A stretch of DNA of 64,000 nucleotides from NCBI GenBank assembly GCA_963682025.1, contig OY821521.1:116777604-116841603 (forward strand), read 5' to 3'. The notes under the pieces are model-generated. The model was not told the origin of the DNA and did not search any database. It saw only the letters and a program-made list of their open reading frames with translations. Source of the stretch: Cordilura impudica. Taxonomy: Eukaryota > Arthropoda > Insecta > Diptera > Scathophagidae. The position numbers and the translations under genes were made by a program. Below are positions 45,443-55,581 of the stretch, in pieces (position 1 is the first letter of the stretch; every line of letters begins with the position of its first letter).

Positions 45443-45745
45443 GGTTAGCTCAATATCCTTACTTATAAATGTCTTAAACTCTTCACCTTTTAATTCCGAA
45501 TTCTACCCATTCGAACAAATTCACATACCTTAGCTAGAATAGGATCACGCCGAGTTTCACGGGCTATGTCTCGAAAGTCTAGGTTCAAAATATTCTCCTT
45601 CTGTCGGTGTCATTGACGCCATTTATCCTCAGTTGAGGCATTCGCGATAAATAGTCGGCTTCATTCGATTGACCCTTAACAAATTCTATTAAATAATTAA
45701 ATCCCGAAAGAATAAATGCCCACCTTTGAACACGTGCGGCTGCCA

Positions 45746-47520
45746 TTAATGGCAAGCCCTTATATTCGGCAATATTGAAGTCAATGATTTATGATCAGTT
45801 CTTAATGTAAAGAAATTTCCAATTAAATATTGTTTTAATTTCGTTACACAGAAAATAATAGCCAGTGCTTCTTTTTCATGTGTACTGTACTTTTGTTCGG
45901 CTTTAGATAAAGCCCTTGATATAAATGGTACTGGTTTAAATATGTTGTTAGGAAATTTATGAGATAGTATGCCAGCTATGGCATAATCTGAAGCGTCTGT
46001 TGTAAGAAAAATTGGTAACTTTGGGTTGAAGTGTACTAAAACGTTATCCGAAATAATTTCCTTCTTTATCGTATCATACGCTATTTGACAACTTTCAGAC
46101 CACTCAAATTTAACATTTTTTTGTAACAAATGATATAAAGGTGTCATAATTTTTGCAAAATTATTAACCTAATTCCGACACATTATTGAGAACTGGAGCA
46201 CCCAACACCGAACTCATTCTTTCTTCGTTCTTTCTAAGACCAAATTTGTCAATGGTAAAACCTAAGTATGAAATTTCGTTTCTAAAAAATTCACACTTTA
46301 ATAAATTAAGCGTAAGTCCAGCCTCCAATAATTTATTCAACACTGATTTCAGATTCTGAATATGTTCCGTTAAATTTTCACCTGATACCGTAATATCATC
46401 CTGATATACAACTACAAATGTTATGCCCTGCAATAAATTTGCCATCGTCTTTTGAAATATCGAAGCTGCAGGTTTAATGCCAAAAGGCAAACATTTCATC
46501 TTCAAGGTGCCAATGTGGGTTGACCATGTACATAGAAGCTGTGATTCATCTTCAAGAATAAGCTGGTTATATGCATTAGACAAGTCTAGTTTCGAAAACT
46601 GTTGACACCCTTGAAGTGAAGCAAATATTTCGTCTATTAAAGGAAGGGGATACTTAAAATCGTTCAAATATTTGTTTATAGTGACTTTATAGTCACCACA
46701 AATTCGAATGTCACCATTCGGCTTTAAAATTGGAACAAGAGGTGTACCCCACTCCGAATGATCCACCCGTTCCAAAACATCATTCGCAATTAATTCCCTT
46801 AGGCTATCCTCAATTTTACTTTTCCAAGCTAATAGCACTGGACGCGGCTTACAAAAGATAGATTTTGCATCCTTGTCCATGGCCAGAGAAATTTTCCCAA
46901 ATTTATAACTTCCAAGGCCACTACTAAAAACTTCATGAAATTCGTGCTTTATCTGCTCAGTCAAAATGGAATACTGACCAGAACTGATAGAGTTCACCTG
47001 AACAAGTTCGAAACCAAATGATCTTAAAAAATTTCTACCAGATAAAGTACTTCTATTATCATCTGTCACTACAAGTCTGATTTTTCTCACCTTACCATTA
47101 TATTCAACTTCTTCATCATATTGTCCTAACGCCTTAACTTTGTTTCCATTATAGTAAACATACGGATCAGTATAATATTTGAGACTCACTTTTTTATTTA
47201 ATCTGTTAACAAATGATTTCGTTACCAATTTGCAAGGAGCACCAGAATCGCACACCACATCAATTGGAATACCATCTATTTTAATTGAAACTTTGTAGAG
47301 TTCAGTTGAATTGCCACTATCTTTTAAATTATTTATGCTGTAAATAGAAAAATCATTAAAGTTATCATAATCTACACTATTTGAATCTGATACATAATTA
47401 ACTACTTTTACTTTTCCTCTACATACAGATGCCAAATGACCAATTTTGCCACAGACATGACATTTGCTCTGTTTAAATCGGCATTCATTTGATTTATGGT
47501 TTTGCCAACCACAGTGAGAA
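45746..47520 (-). pseudogene. G5 protease-RT-RNase H, second copy
   Basis: The frame 46164-47435 (423 codons) carries the CCHC end, DSGAP (CDSGAPCKLV) and YQDD. The 38-base deletion at about 46167 puts RNase H (45746-46147) in another frame. Sequence right of 47105 is the single, unduplicated part of the element. Confidence 0.83.
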
Positions 47521-47754
47521 CAGGCCTTAAATTATGTAGTTTGGTCAGCTGCTGCTTGTTTGTTTCTTCTTACTACCATTCATTCATAGTTATTTTGTCT
47601 GTTGTTTTTATTGTTGTTGTGCTGAAAGTTGTTGTTGTTGATTTTTTTTATATTTGCTTTTAATATAAGCAACTTGTACATCATTGTTTGATTTTGTTGA
47701 CAACTTCATCTCCATTATTAGAGCTTTTTGTAATGCTGCTTCCATGGTTAATTT

Positions 47755-48243
47755 CTAGTCTTCTTCGCAAAGTCTCTCAAATATTTTGTTGTTAATTCCC
47801 ATAATGAAGCGATCTAACACGAATGAATTTAAATTTTCACCCAATTTAGATGCAAGTGCTAGCTTTTTTACTCTTGCATGCCAATCTGTTACAGATTCAT
47901 CGTCAGCTTGCACTGCTGTGTGAAAGCTTTTACGCTCACGAAAAACTATTGTTGGTGGGGTGTAGTGCTCTTTGAGTAATTTGCAAAGTTCTTTGTATGT
48001 TCTTGAGACTGGTGTGGCTGGGCTGCATAAATTATGCAAAGTTTCGTATGCTGTAGCTCCAATGGATTTTAAGAGAGTTGCCTTTTTGGCATTCTCTTCA
48101 GTACAATTAATTTCCGTAAAATGAATATCGAGTTTTTCTTTCCATAAAATCCATGATTCATTTCGTGGACAAAATTGAGGAATATTTTTTGGATGGTATA
48201 TTGTAACTGTACCATTATGTGCGTTTTTTTCACCTTCAGGCAT
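47755..48243 (-). pseudogene. G5 gag, most complete copy
   Basis: The ATG at 48241-48243 (MPEGEKNAHNG) opens a 163-codon frame. It has FCPRNESWILWKEKL, LLKEHYTPP and WHARVKKLALA, and ends at the TAG at 47755 shared by all five gag copies. The frame extends upstream of the ATG but only from a TTG, so 48243 is the better start. Beyond the TAG, coding sequence with the CCHC knuckle continues to about 47440. Confidence 0.82.
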
Positions 48244-48623
48244 TAGGCATATTTTATGCGTTGAACACGTTAATTTTTTTTTTTTATTTAAAGACAATAT
48301 CTTTAATTTATTAAACAGTTTGTTTTATTATATTGTTTTATATATATACATATACATAGGCAAAACTTCCTTTTTTTTTGATGTCTTGTTAAAGTGACAT
48401 TTTTCTTTGATGTTTTATAATTAATTTTTAAATTAATTATTTTTATATATTTGGTTGTTATTGTTCTTGTTGTTTTTATGGCATAATACGCCCAAAAAAA
48501 AAAATAAAAAATACAAGATGACAAACTCCGTTAAATATCAATTTTGTGTTTCGCTTTGCACGCTTTGTATATTGTACACACTTATAGTCGTATTTACGAT
48601 TTATAATTTTACTTCGTCGCCAA
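48244..48623 (-). other. G5 5' leader with PBS; empty site of the errantivirus
   Basis: The leader is AT-rich and noncoding. TTATATATATACATATACAT at about 48338-48358 is the uninterrupted version of the errantivirus target in G4. The minus strand at 48623-48611 reads TTGGCGACGAAGT next to the LTR, the likely PBS. Confidence 0.75.
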
Positions 48624-48777
48624 TGTAATGTATATTGAAACACTTGAAGTTTGTTTAACAACTAACTTTTATTGCTATTGTAAATAACTAGAAGGCTATT
48701 AGATTAACGTGAGAAAAGCTTAATTCTTAGATAATGTTAATTACAGAGTTGGAGATGCGCTTATGCAAATAATATAT
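48624..48777 (-). repeat. 5' LTR of G5 (154 bp)
   Basis: It starts TGTAATGTATATTG. It ends ATATAT without AACA, with the same truncated junction to BEL TCGGGG as G4. Confidence 0.83.
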
Positions 48778-50439
48778 TCGGGGTCAATTGTGCCCCATAC
48801 CTCGCTATTCGAACGATTATCCAACTAGCTGATGATGTTCGATCCATATATCCACTCGCCAGCAATATTCTCCATGATTCTATGTATGTAGATGATGTGT
48901 TAGCTGGAGCTCATTCCATTCAAGATGCTTTGGAGGCCAAAAATCAGCTTATTCGTGCTCTAGACTCTGCCGGATTTTCACTACGGAAGTGGACAGCGAA
49001 CTCCAACGATGTCCTAGCAGATATACCCTCTGAGCCCTTACTGAATGAAGATTTTTTGGATTTCGAGCACAGCAGTTCAGCAAAAACACTTGGCATCCGG
49101 TGGAACGCAAGTACAGATTCCTTCTATTTTGCAGCAAACCAATTTCCGGAACCATCGAAATATACAAAACGTGAAGTTTTATCCCAAATTGCGCGACTAT
49201 TTGATCCTGCTGGCTGGTTGTCACCGTGCGTTGTTCTAGCGAAGATATTAATGCAACAAATATGGATTGAACGTACCGACTGGGATGATATCCTCTCTCC
49301 CACGTCTCTTTCGCAGTGGAAAACTTTCCAATTGAATTATTCATTTATTAATGATATCCGCATTCCTCGATGGATCGATTTAATGTAAACCGCTGAAATC
49401 CAATTCTACGGATTCTGCGATGCATCCGAAAAAGCATACGCAGCAGTCTTATATGTTCGAATAGTGAACGGTAGTTCTATAAAGACCCACTTGGTGTCTT
49501 CTAAAACAAAAGTAGCTCCAGTAAAAGCTTTGTCTGTTCCAAGATTAGAGCTTTGTGGTGCTGTCCTTATTGCAGAAATGATTGACAGTCTTCTTCCGCG
49601 ATTAGAGGTAGAAAAATGTTCAATTTTTTGTTGGACTGAATCCACCATTGTCCTTTCATGGCTAGCTAAACCCCCATGTTCATGGTTAACCTTTGTCGCA
49701 AATAGGCTTTCCAAAATTATCCAGATAATTGACCCAAGACATTGGTACCATGTTTCTTCCGAAAATAATCCGGCGGATTTGGCAAGTCGAGGGCTTTTTC
49801 CGCAAGATATAATAGATAATGAGCTTGATGGTATGGACCAAAATGGCTTAAAGAGAATAGTATTATTAATCCAAATTCCGAGCCTCGTATTGTAGAAGAA
49901 ACATGTTTGGAAAGAAAAAAGTTCCAATAGGTCATCAAATTTTTTAAAGTAGGCAAAGTTAGCATTAACAGTTTTCCTTTCCAATGGGTTAAGTCTGAAT
50001 TTTAAGTCTATACTTCATATAGGTCCGGTTTTAAAAAACTGATTTATCTCTTCTTATTCTAAAGTGGCGTTTTTTCCGATATGTGTTCAATGCTGACATA
50101 CAAAAGATGTATTGTCAGATATTAGTTGATCCAGAACAAACTCGTTTTCAGAGAATTTTATTCCGACAAGACCCAAGTGATTTCATCCAGGACTTTGAAC
50201 TGAAATAGTTACTTTCGGGGTCAATTGTGCCCCAATTGTGACTGGGATGATATACTCTCTCCCACGTCTCTTTCGCAATGGAAAACTTTCCAATCGGATG
50301 ATTCATTTATTAATGATATCCGCATTCCTCGATGGATCGATTTTACTAAAACCGCTGAAATCCAATTCCACGGATTCTGCGATGCGTCCGAAAAAGCATA
50401 CGCAGCAGTCTTTTATGTTCGAATATTGAACGGTAGTTC
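48778..50439 (+). pseudogene. BEL/Pao RT (second half)-RNase H, repeated RT start and part of another RNase H, unit 6
   Basis: The cleanest BEL stretch. RT 48882-49388 has YVDDV, the WLSPCVVLAK junction is in frame, and it enters RNase H, stopping at TAA 49386-49388. RNase H continues at 49464-49895 (RLELCGA; CWTEST with D to E). From about 49983 the RT start recurs and runs uninterrupted across the G target (AGTTACTTTCGGGG, 50206-50220). It then jumps at about 50228 into RNase H (WDDILSPTS) and is cut by element H at 50440. That RNase H fragment (50225-50461) has FCDASEKA. Confidence 0.82.
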
Positions 50440-50581
50440 TGTTGTAATAAAACAACCGTAGATATTGATGGTTTAACAAGTGCTTGATTTTTATTATCTT
50501 CTTAATGACATTTATTTACATACAATATTGCCATATTGTTAATTGAAAACAGTGTTACTAATTTAGTGATTTTATATAACA
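50440..50581 (-). repeat. 3' LTR of H (142 bp)
   Basis: TGTTGTAATA...TATATAACA on the + strand. It is followed at 50582-50597 by TTTCTCCCCCCCCTTA, whose complement is the polypurine tract. Confidence 0.9.
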
Positions 50582-50668
50582 TTTCTCCCCCCCCTTAGTT
50601 ATATCAATTCAATTTATTAAAAATAGTATATGTGAAAAGGTTTAAATTAATATAAATTTACATTGTGC

Positions 50669-51691
50669 TTATGCTAAAAAGCGTTGTGGCATTTTACGTT
50701 GTCTCTGAGGGCGTCGCAGTTCTGTTTCGACTTCTGTAGATCGTTGAGATGGATTTGATTGTGTATTGACGTCCGGTCCTACTCCCATCTCCGGTATACG
50801 AGTTTCACTGGTTTGTGCTTCTGGTTGTTGTTGAAGAATTGACTGAGGTGCACCGTGGTTCACTGCTTCATTGGGTTGTTCTATATTCGGAGTTGGGTCT
50901 GGATCAGGTTGATTTAACGGAGTGTTAGATTCTACATTTACTTTACGCATTTGATCTACGTGTCTTTTCCATCTACGCCCATCATTTAGTACAATGTTAT
51001 AATGTAACTCACCGATACTCTCTTCCACTACTCCAAATTGCCATTTGTTTTTAGACAGATAATCTCGTACGGATACTCTGTCTCCTTTCAAGAATTTCTT
51101 TTCAGTGATTAAACTTAATTTGTGGTTGACATCATTGTCCGGTAGGATCAGATCAAGGCGTGATTGAATTTGACGGCCTAACATTAACATTGAGGGTGAT
51201 TTACTCGTTGTGGGATGAATGGCACGTCTATACGACAGTAAAATTTTTGATAGCTCTGTACCCATTGTATTTGGAGTACATTTTGATGCTAATAATTTAT
51301 ACTTTATTGTCTGCACATACCTTTCGGCTTGGCCATTCGTAGCTGGGTGGTATGGAGCACCCTGCTTATGTACAATTCCATTTATTTTGAGAAAATTTTG
51401 GAATTCGCCGGAATTAAATTGGGTCCCATGGTCGCTGACAAATATGTTTGGTATGTCAAATTGAGAAAATATTTCACGGCACTTTTGTATAGTTGTTTCT
51501 GCTGTCATGTTAGGGACAATATGGACCTCCGGCCATTTACTGAACGCATCCACAAGTATAAATAAATATTTACCCATAAATGGTCCAGCGTAATCTGCAT
51601 GTACGCGTTCGAATGGTTTGTTGGGTTTTGTCCAGCAATGAACTGGTGTTACCCATTTGGGTCGGGTCTTGTCGACTGACATAATGCACAT
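50669..51691 (-). pseudogene. H integrase, N-terminus cut
   Basis: 340 codons. The core shows VHADYAGPF, SDHGTQF and NGQAERYVQT, giving D, D, E. It is followed by a C-terminal domain and a proline/glutamine-rich tail (PDPDPTPNIEQ) ending RRPQRQRKMPQRFLA. The zinc module lies in 51692-51800 in another frame: a frameshift in a T run near 51800-51812 separates it from RNase H. Confidence 0.87.
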
Positions 51692-51793
51692 TTGGATACT
51701 AACATCTCAATATCCTTATCCATTTGATTCCACCAAACGTAGGCTCTCGCTAAACTTTTCATACGAGATATGCCGAAATGTGCGGAATGTAAC

Positions 51794-52789
51794 TCATTTA
51801 AATTTTTTTTTACGTAGTGGCTTAGGTATGTATACCCTTATACCACGTAGAATACAACCATTGTGTAGACCAAATTCCGTCTGGGCAACACCAAAACGAT
51901 CTTTGGATTCACTTTCACGACCATATTCTAGACATTTGATTAAGTTCTTGACCTTATCATCCATTTGGGTCTGTTTTTTAAGCTCCTCAAGGGTTACGGG
52001 CAAATTATCAATCATTTCCTCCTCGATGACATACACTTCTTCAGTGAAATTATAAGTGCCTCTGTTTGGGAGGCGCGACATCGCATCAGCATTAGCGTTT
52101 TCTTTGGACTTTTTACATTTCATCTCGTATTCGAACTGCTCTAAGAACAACGCGTAATGTTGCATTCTAGTTGCTGAATGCACAGGTAGGCCTTTACTAG
52201 GTGAGAAGATTTGCGATACCGCTCGGTTATCTGTAATTAGACAAAACTTTTTACCATATAAGTAATTATAAAACTTACGAACACCATAGATGATCGCATA
52301 AGCTTCTCTGTCAATTTGCGAGTACCGCTGTTGCACTTTACTAAGGGTTTGTGAAGCAAACTGTATAGGCTTTTCGCTTCCATCGCCATACATGTGGCTA
52401 AGAACAGCGCCAACCCCAGTAGGACTATTATCAACCGCCAATAGTAATTGTAATTTTGGGTCATAGTGTGTCAACACGGTGTCGGATTGCATTTGTTTTT
52501 TGATTTCCAAAAAAGCTTTTTCACATTTAGCGTTGAATTCGAATTTAACATCATCTTGCAGCAACCGATTTAGCGGAAATAAAATATCGCTTAAATTTTT
52601 TATAAATCTGCCGTAGTAGTTGATTAGACCAAGAAAAGCTCGTACTTCGTCTCTGTTCTGTGGTTGTTTCATATTTTGAATAGCTTCCACTTTTGCTTTA
52701 ATTCGTTGTATGCCATCTTTATTTATTAAATAACCACAATACTCAATTGAATCTTTCATAAATTCGGATTTTTCCACATTTATACGCAT
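51794..52789 (-). pseudogene. H RT thumb and RNase H
   Basis: 331 codons. It starts with the RT end (FMKDSIEYCGYLI, RAFLGLINYYGRF), then RNase H (LAVDNSPTGVGAVL, DREAYAIIYGVRKF, LITDNRAV) and the linker NADAMSRLPN. It overlaps the previous frame by 10 bases at a frameshift. Confidence 0.87.
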
Positions 52790-53814
52790 GTTAATTTTTC
52801 TAAACGTTTAAGTACTTCTTCGATTCGTTGGAAATGGGTTTCATCATTAGGGGCTGTAATTTTGATATCATCCAGGAATACTGAAAATCCAGGAATATCG
52901 CCAAGTACCTGCTCCATTAGCAGTTGCCACTTGGCAGGTGCACTAGCTATGCCGTACATCATACGTGTGGGTCGATATAGCCCCTTGTGGGTGTTGAGGG
53001 TTAATAAGTGTCTATCCTCAGGATGGATTTCTAGCTGCAGGTAAGCCTTGGTTAAATCAATTTTCGAAAATTTTACTTCACCTGCCATCTTGCTAAAAAG
53101 TTCCTCTACAGTCGGCAATGGGTACTCATCTACCACCAGAGCCGGGTTCAATGTAATTTTGTAGTCCCCGCAAATACGTACAGCACCATTTTTCTTTGGG
53201 ACTACCACGACTGGTGTTGCCCACTCACTACGCTCCACTTTTACCAACAGACCTTCATCCACGTGCTCTAGTAATTGTTTTTCCACTGCATCCATTAGGG
53301 GAAATGGTACCCGCCTGGCCTTCACAAATTTGGGGGTCACATTAGGTTTAAGATAGAGCCTAGCCTGCAATTCTGAAATTTTTCCAATAGATTTTGAAAA
53401 TACTGAAGGATATTTTTGTAATAACATTTGTATTTGTTGTGAGGATTCTTTTATTTGTATCGTATTTACCAAATTATTACCATCCTTGTTTAAAACTTCA
53501 TTCCAATTAAGTTTTATTTTAAACAACCACTCTCTACCCATTAGTGGCTTACGATCCGATCGCACTATGTATAATTTAACGTTAGTGTCAATTTCATTTT
53601 TAATATTTACCCACACATAGCCAACGCATTTTAATGGGGTCCCACAATAGCTTACAAGTTCCATGTCTGGACATTTGACCTCCAATTTAGGAAAATATTC
53701 TTTGGCATCCTTCAGATTGATGATTGAGACTGGTGCCCCTGTATCCACTTCAAAATTAATCGATTTGTTGTTTACCTCTAGCTTGTACATTATCTTCTCG
53801 CGAATACTTAACAC
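52780..53814 (-). pseudogene. H protease and RT fingers/palm
   Basis: 344 codons. The protease is EVDTGAPVSII. RT has FSKIDLTKAYLQLEI and the catalytic box FLDDI (normal aspartates). It ends after KRLEKL, where the frame slips into the next one. Confidence 0.87.
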
Positions 53815-53835
53815 GTTTTGTGGGTCATTTATTTG

Positions 53836-54600
53836 TTAGATTTCTTCTACTGTTGATGAAGCTGTATTATTTTCGGGATTACCCTCAATATGGTACAGTT
53901 GTTTTTTTTTTCCTTGAAACAAACTTTCCGCAGGTGTCCCTTTTTTTTTACAGAAATGACATGTGGCTTCTTTAAATTTACACTTTTCAGCCGTATGTCG
54001 AGGGTCACCACATCGAAAACATTTCTTTGTATATGTATTGGCTCTTTTATTTTTTTCCGCCATTTTGTGAACACTGGCCGTCTCTTTGCCATTGCCTTTC
54101 AATTCGATACCGCCCTTTTCTGCTAATTCACAAGCGGTCGCCATTGTTATTGCGTCATCTAAAGTCAGGCTCTTTTTTTCTAAAAGCCGGCTTTGTAATT
54201 TGTTGTCTACAAGGCCAAAGACAAATTGGTTCCTCAATGCTTTTTCCAAATGTATTCCAAAATTACAGCTTGCAGACAATTGACGCAGTGCCACCAAAAA
54301 GTCTGATGCTTTTTCGCCGTCTTTTTGCCGCCTCATGTTAAAACGAAAATTTTCCAATATTTCGTTGGGTTTTGGGTCAAAGTGATTTTGTAATAAGGTT
54401 ACAATTTCCTTATACGTTTTATCCTCTGGAAATTGTGGAGTCAATTTATCGCACAATATGTTATAGGTATCTGACCCGATGAAACGTAGAAGGCGCTGGT
54501 GTTTTGTGTTGTCACACTCGTATAACGTCAACGCTGTCTCAAAACGTTTGACCCATCTTGACCATGCGGTTCTTTTGAGTCAAACGGCTCAAAGCTAAAG
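53836..54600 (-). pseudogene. H gag
   Basis: The open frame is 53836-54531, with LLRFIGSDTYNILCDKL and FVFGLVDNKLQSRLL. A first CCHC knuckle is CFRCGDPRHTAEKC. A second begins CHFCKKKGT and is spoiled by a slip in an A run (53941-53951). The frame extends upstream to about 54590 (TAWSRWVKRFE region on the minus strand), where another frame change hides the start codon. Confidence 0.82.
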
Positions 54601-54755
54601 AATGAAACATTTTTTTTTCACAGCCATTTCATGTAATTAGTTTTATTAATTATTTTTGTTTTACAAAAGAAAACAGGTTGTAATAGCACTTTTACTGTAT
54701 AAAATGCAGATTTTTTTCTTATTAACCAACTTTTTTTCTCCAGCTCGTCGCCAAT
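54601..54755 (-). other. H leader with primer binding site
   Basis: Short AT-rich leader. Next to the LTR the minus strand reads ATTGGCGACGAGCTG (54755-54741). The TTGGCGACGA core is the same as in element G, so both families probably prime with the same tRNA. Confidence 0.65.
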
Positions 54756-54900
54756 TGTTGTAATAAAACAACCGTAGATATTGATGGTTTAACAAGAAGT
54801 GCTTGGTTTTTATTATCTTCTTAATGACATTTATTTACATACAATATTGCCATATTGTTAATGGAAAACAGTGTTACTAATTTAGTGATTTTATATAACA
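54756..54900 (-). repeat. 5' LTR of H (145 bp)
   Basis: It matches the 3' LTR except for a 3-base insertion (ACAAGAAGTGC against ACAAGTGC) and a couple of substitutions (GCTTGGTTT, TTAATGGAAA). Confidence 0.9.
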
Positions 54901-55581
54901 AGTTCTATAAAAACCCACTTGGTGTCTTCTAAAACAAAAGTAGCTCCAGTAAAAACTTTGTCTGTTCCAAGATTTGTGGTGCTGTCCATCTTGCAGAATT
55001 GATTGACTGTCTTCTTCCGCGATTAGAGGTAGAAAAATATTAAATTTTTTGTTGGACTGACTCCACCATTGTCCTTGCGTGGCTAGCTAAACCCCCATGT
55101 TCATGGTTAACCTTTGTCGCAAATAGGGTTTCCAAAATTATCCAGATAATTGATCCAAGACAATGGTACCATGTTTCTTCCGAAAATAATCCGGCGGATT
55201 TGGCAAGTCGAGGGCTTTTTCCGTAAGATATAATAGATAATGAGCATTGGTGGAATGGAGGAAAATGGCTTAAAAAGAATAGTATTTTTAATCCAAATTC
55301 CGAGCCTCGTATTGTAGAAGTAACATGCTTGGAAAGAAAAACGTTCCAATAGGTCATCAAATTTTTTAAAGTAGGCAAAGTTAGCATTAACAGTTTTCGT
55401 TTCCAAACATGCTTCATCGCGGTCTTCCAATGGGTTAAGTCTGAATGATATATTTCATATAGGTCCGGTTTTACAAACTGATTTATCTCTTATTCTAAAG
55501 TGGCGTTTTTTCCGATATGTGTTCAATGCTGACATACAAAAGATGTATCGTCAGATATTAGTTGATCCAGAACACAGTTAC
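54901..55581 (+). pseudogene. BEL/Pao RNase H (continued) and repeated RT start
   Basis: This continues the RNase H split by H. The catalytic RLELCGA region is damaged (AGATTTGTGG near 54972) and a TAA lies at about 55040. Later sequence runs to about 55350. The repeated RT start (about 55408-55581) has lost the stretch between CCAGAACAC and AGTTAC, then meets the G6 LTR. Confidence 0.75.

Larger units (their letters stand above)
41018..47105 (-). repeat. Near-identical 3063-bp tandem duplication inside G5
   Basis: Copy 1 is 41018-44080. Copy 2 is 44081-47105, shorter by a 38-base deletion near 46167. Matching ORFs are offset by exactly 3063 bases, and the 282-codon integrase frames are identical. 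By eye there are about four substitutions (near 42437/45497, 42513/45573, 43602/46629, 43922/46947). The junction is CATTATATTC-ACATTTTTTT, protease coding joined to the 3' UTR, with at most a base of homology. Confidence 0.9.
40731..48777 (-). mobile_element. Ty3/gypsy element G, copy 5, both LTRs, internal 3-kb duplication
   Basis: The 3' LTR is 40731-40886 and the 5' LTR 48624-48777. The element is 8.0 kb because 41018-44080 is repeated at 44081-47105. It is flanked by the same BEL break as G4. The RT box is YQDD in both halves. It carries the same 4-base integrase loss as G2 and the same integrase-leader lesions as G4. Confidence 0.88.
50440..54900 (-). mobile_element. Second Ty3/gypsy family (H), 4.46 kb, with 5-bp TSD
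   Basis: The element has LTRs of 142 and 145 bp, gag, protease, RT, RNase H and integrase, all on the minus strand. The target duplication AGTTC (50435-50439 and 54901-54905) interrupts GGTAGTTCTATAAA of the BEL RNase H. It resembles the K02A2.6/Mag-like type, as G does, but the proteins differ clearly from G. Frame breaks at three or four places make it nonfunctional as it stands, yet it is younger than the array around it. Confidence 0.9.
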
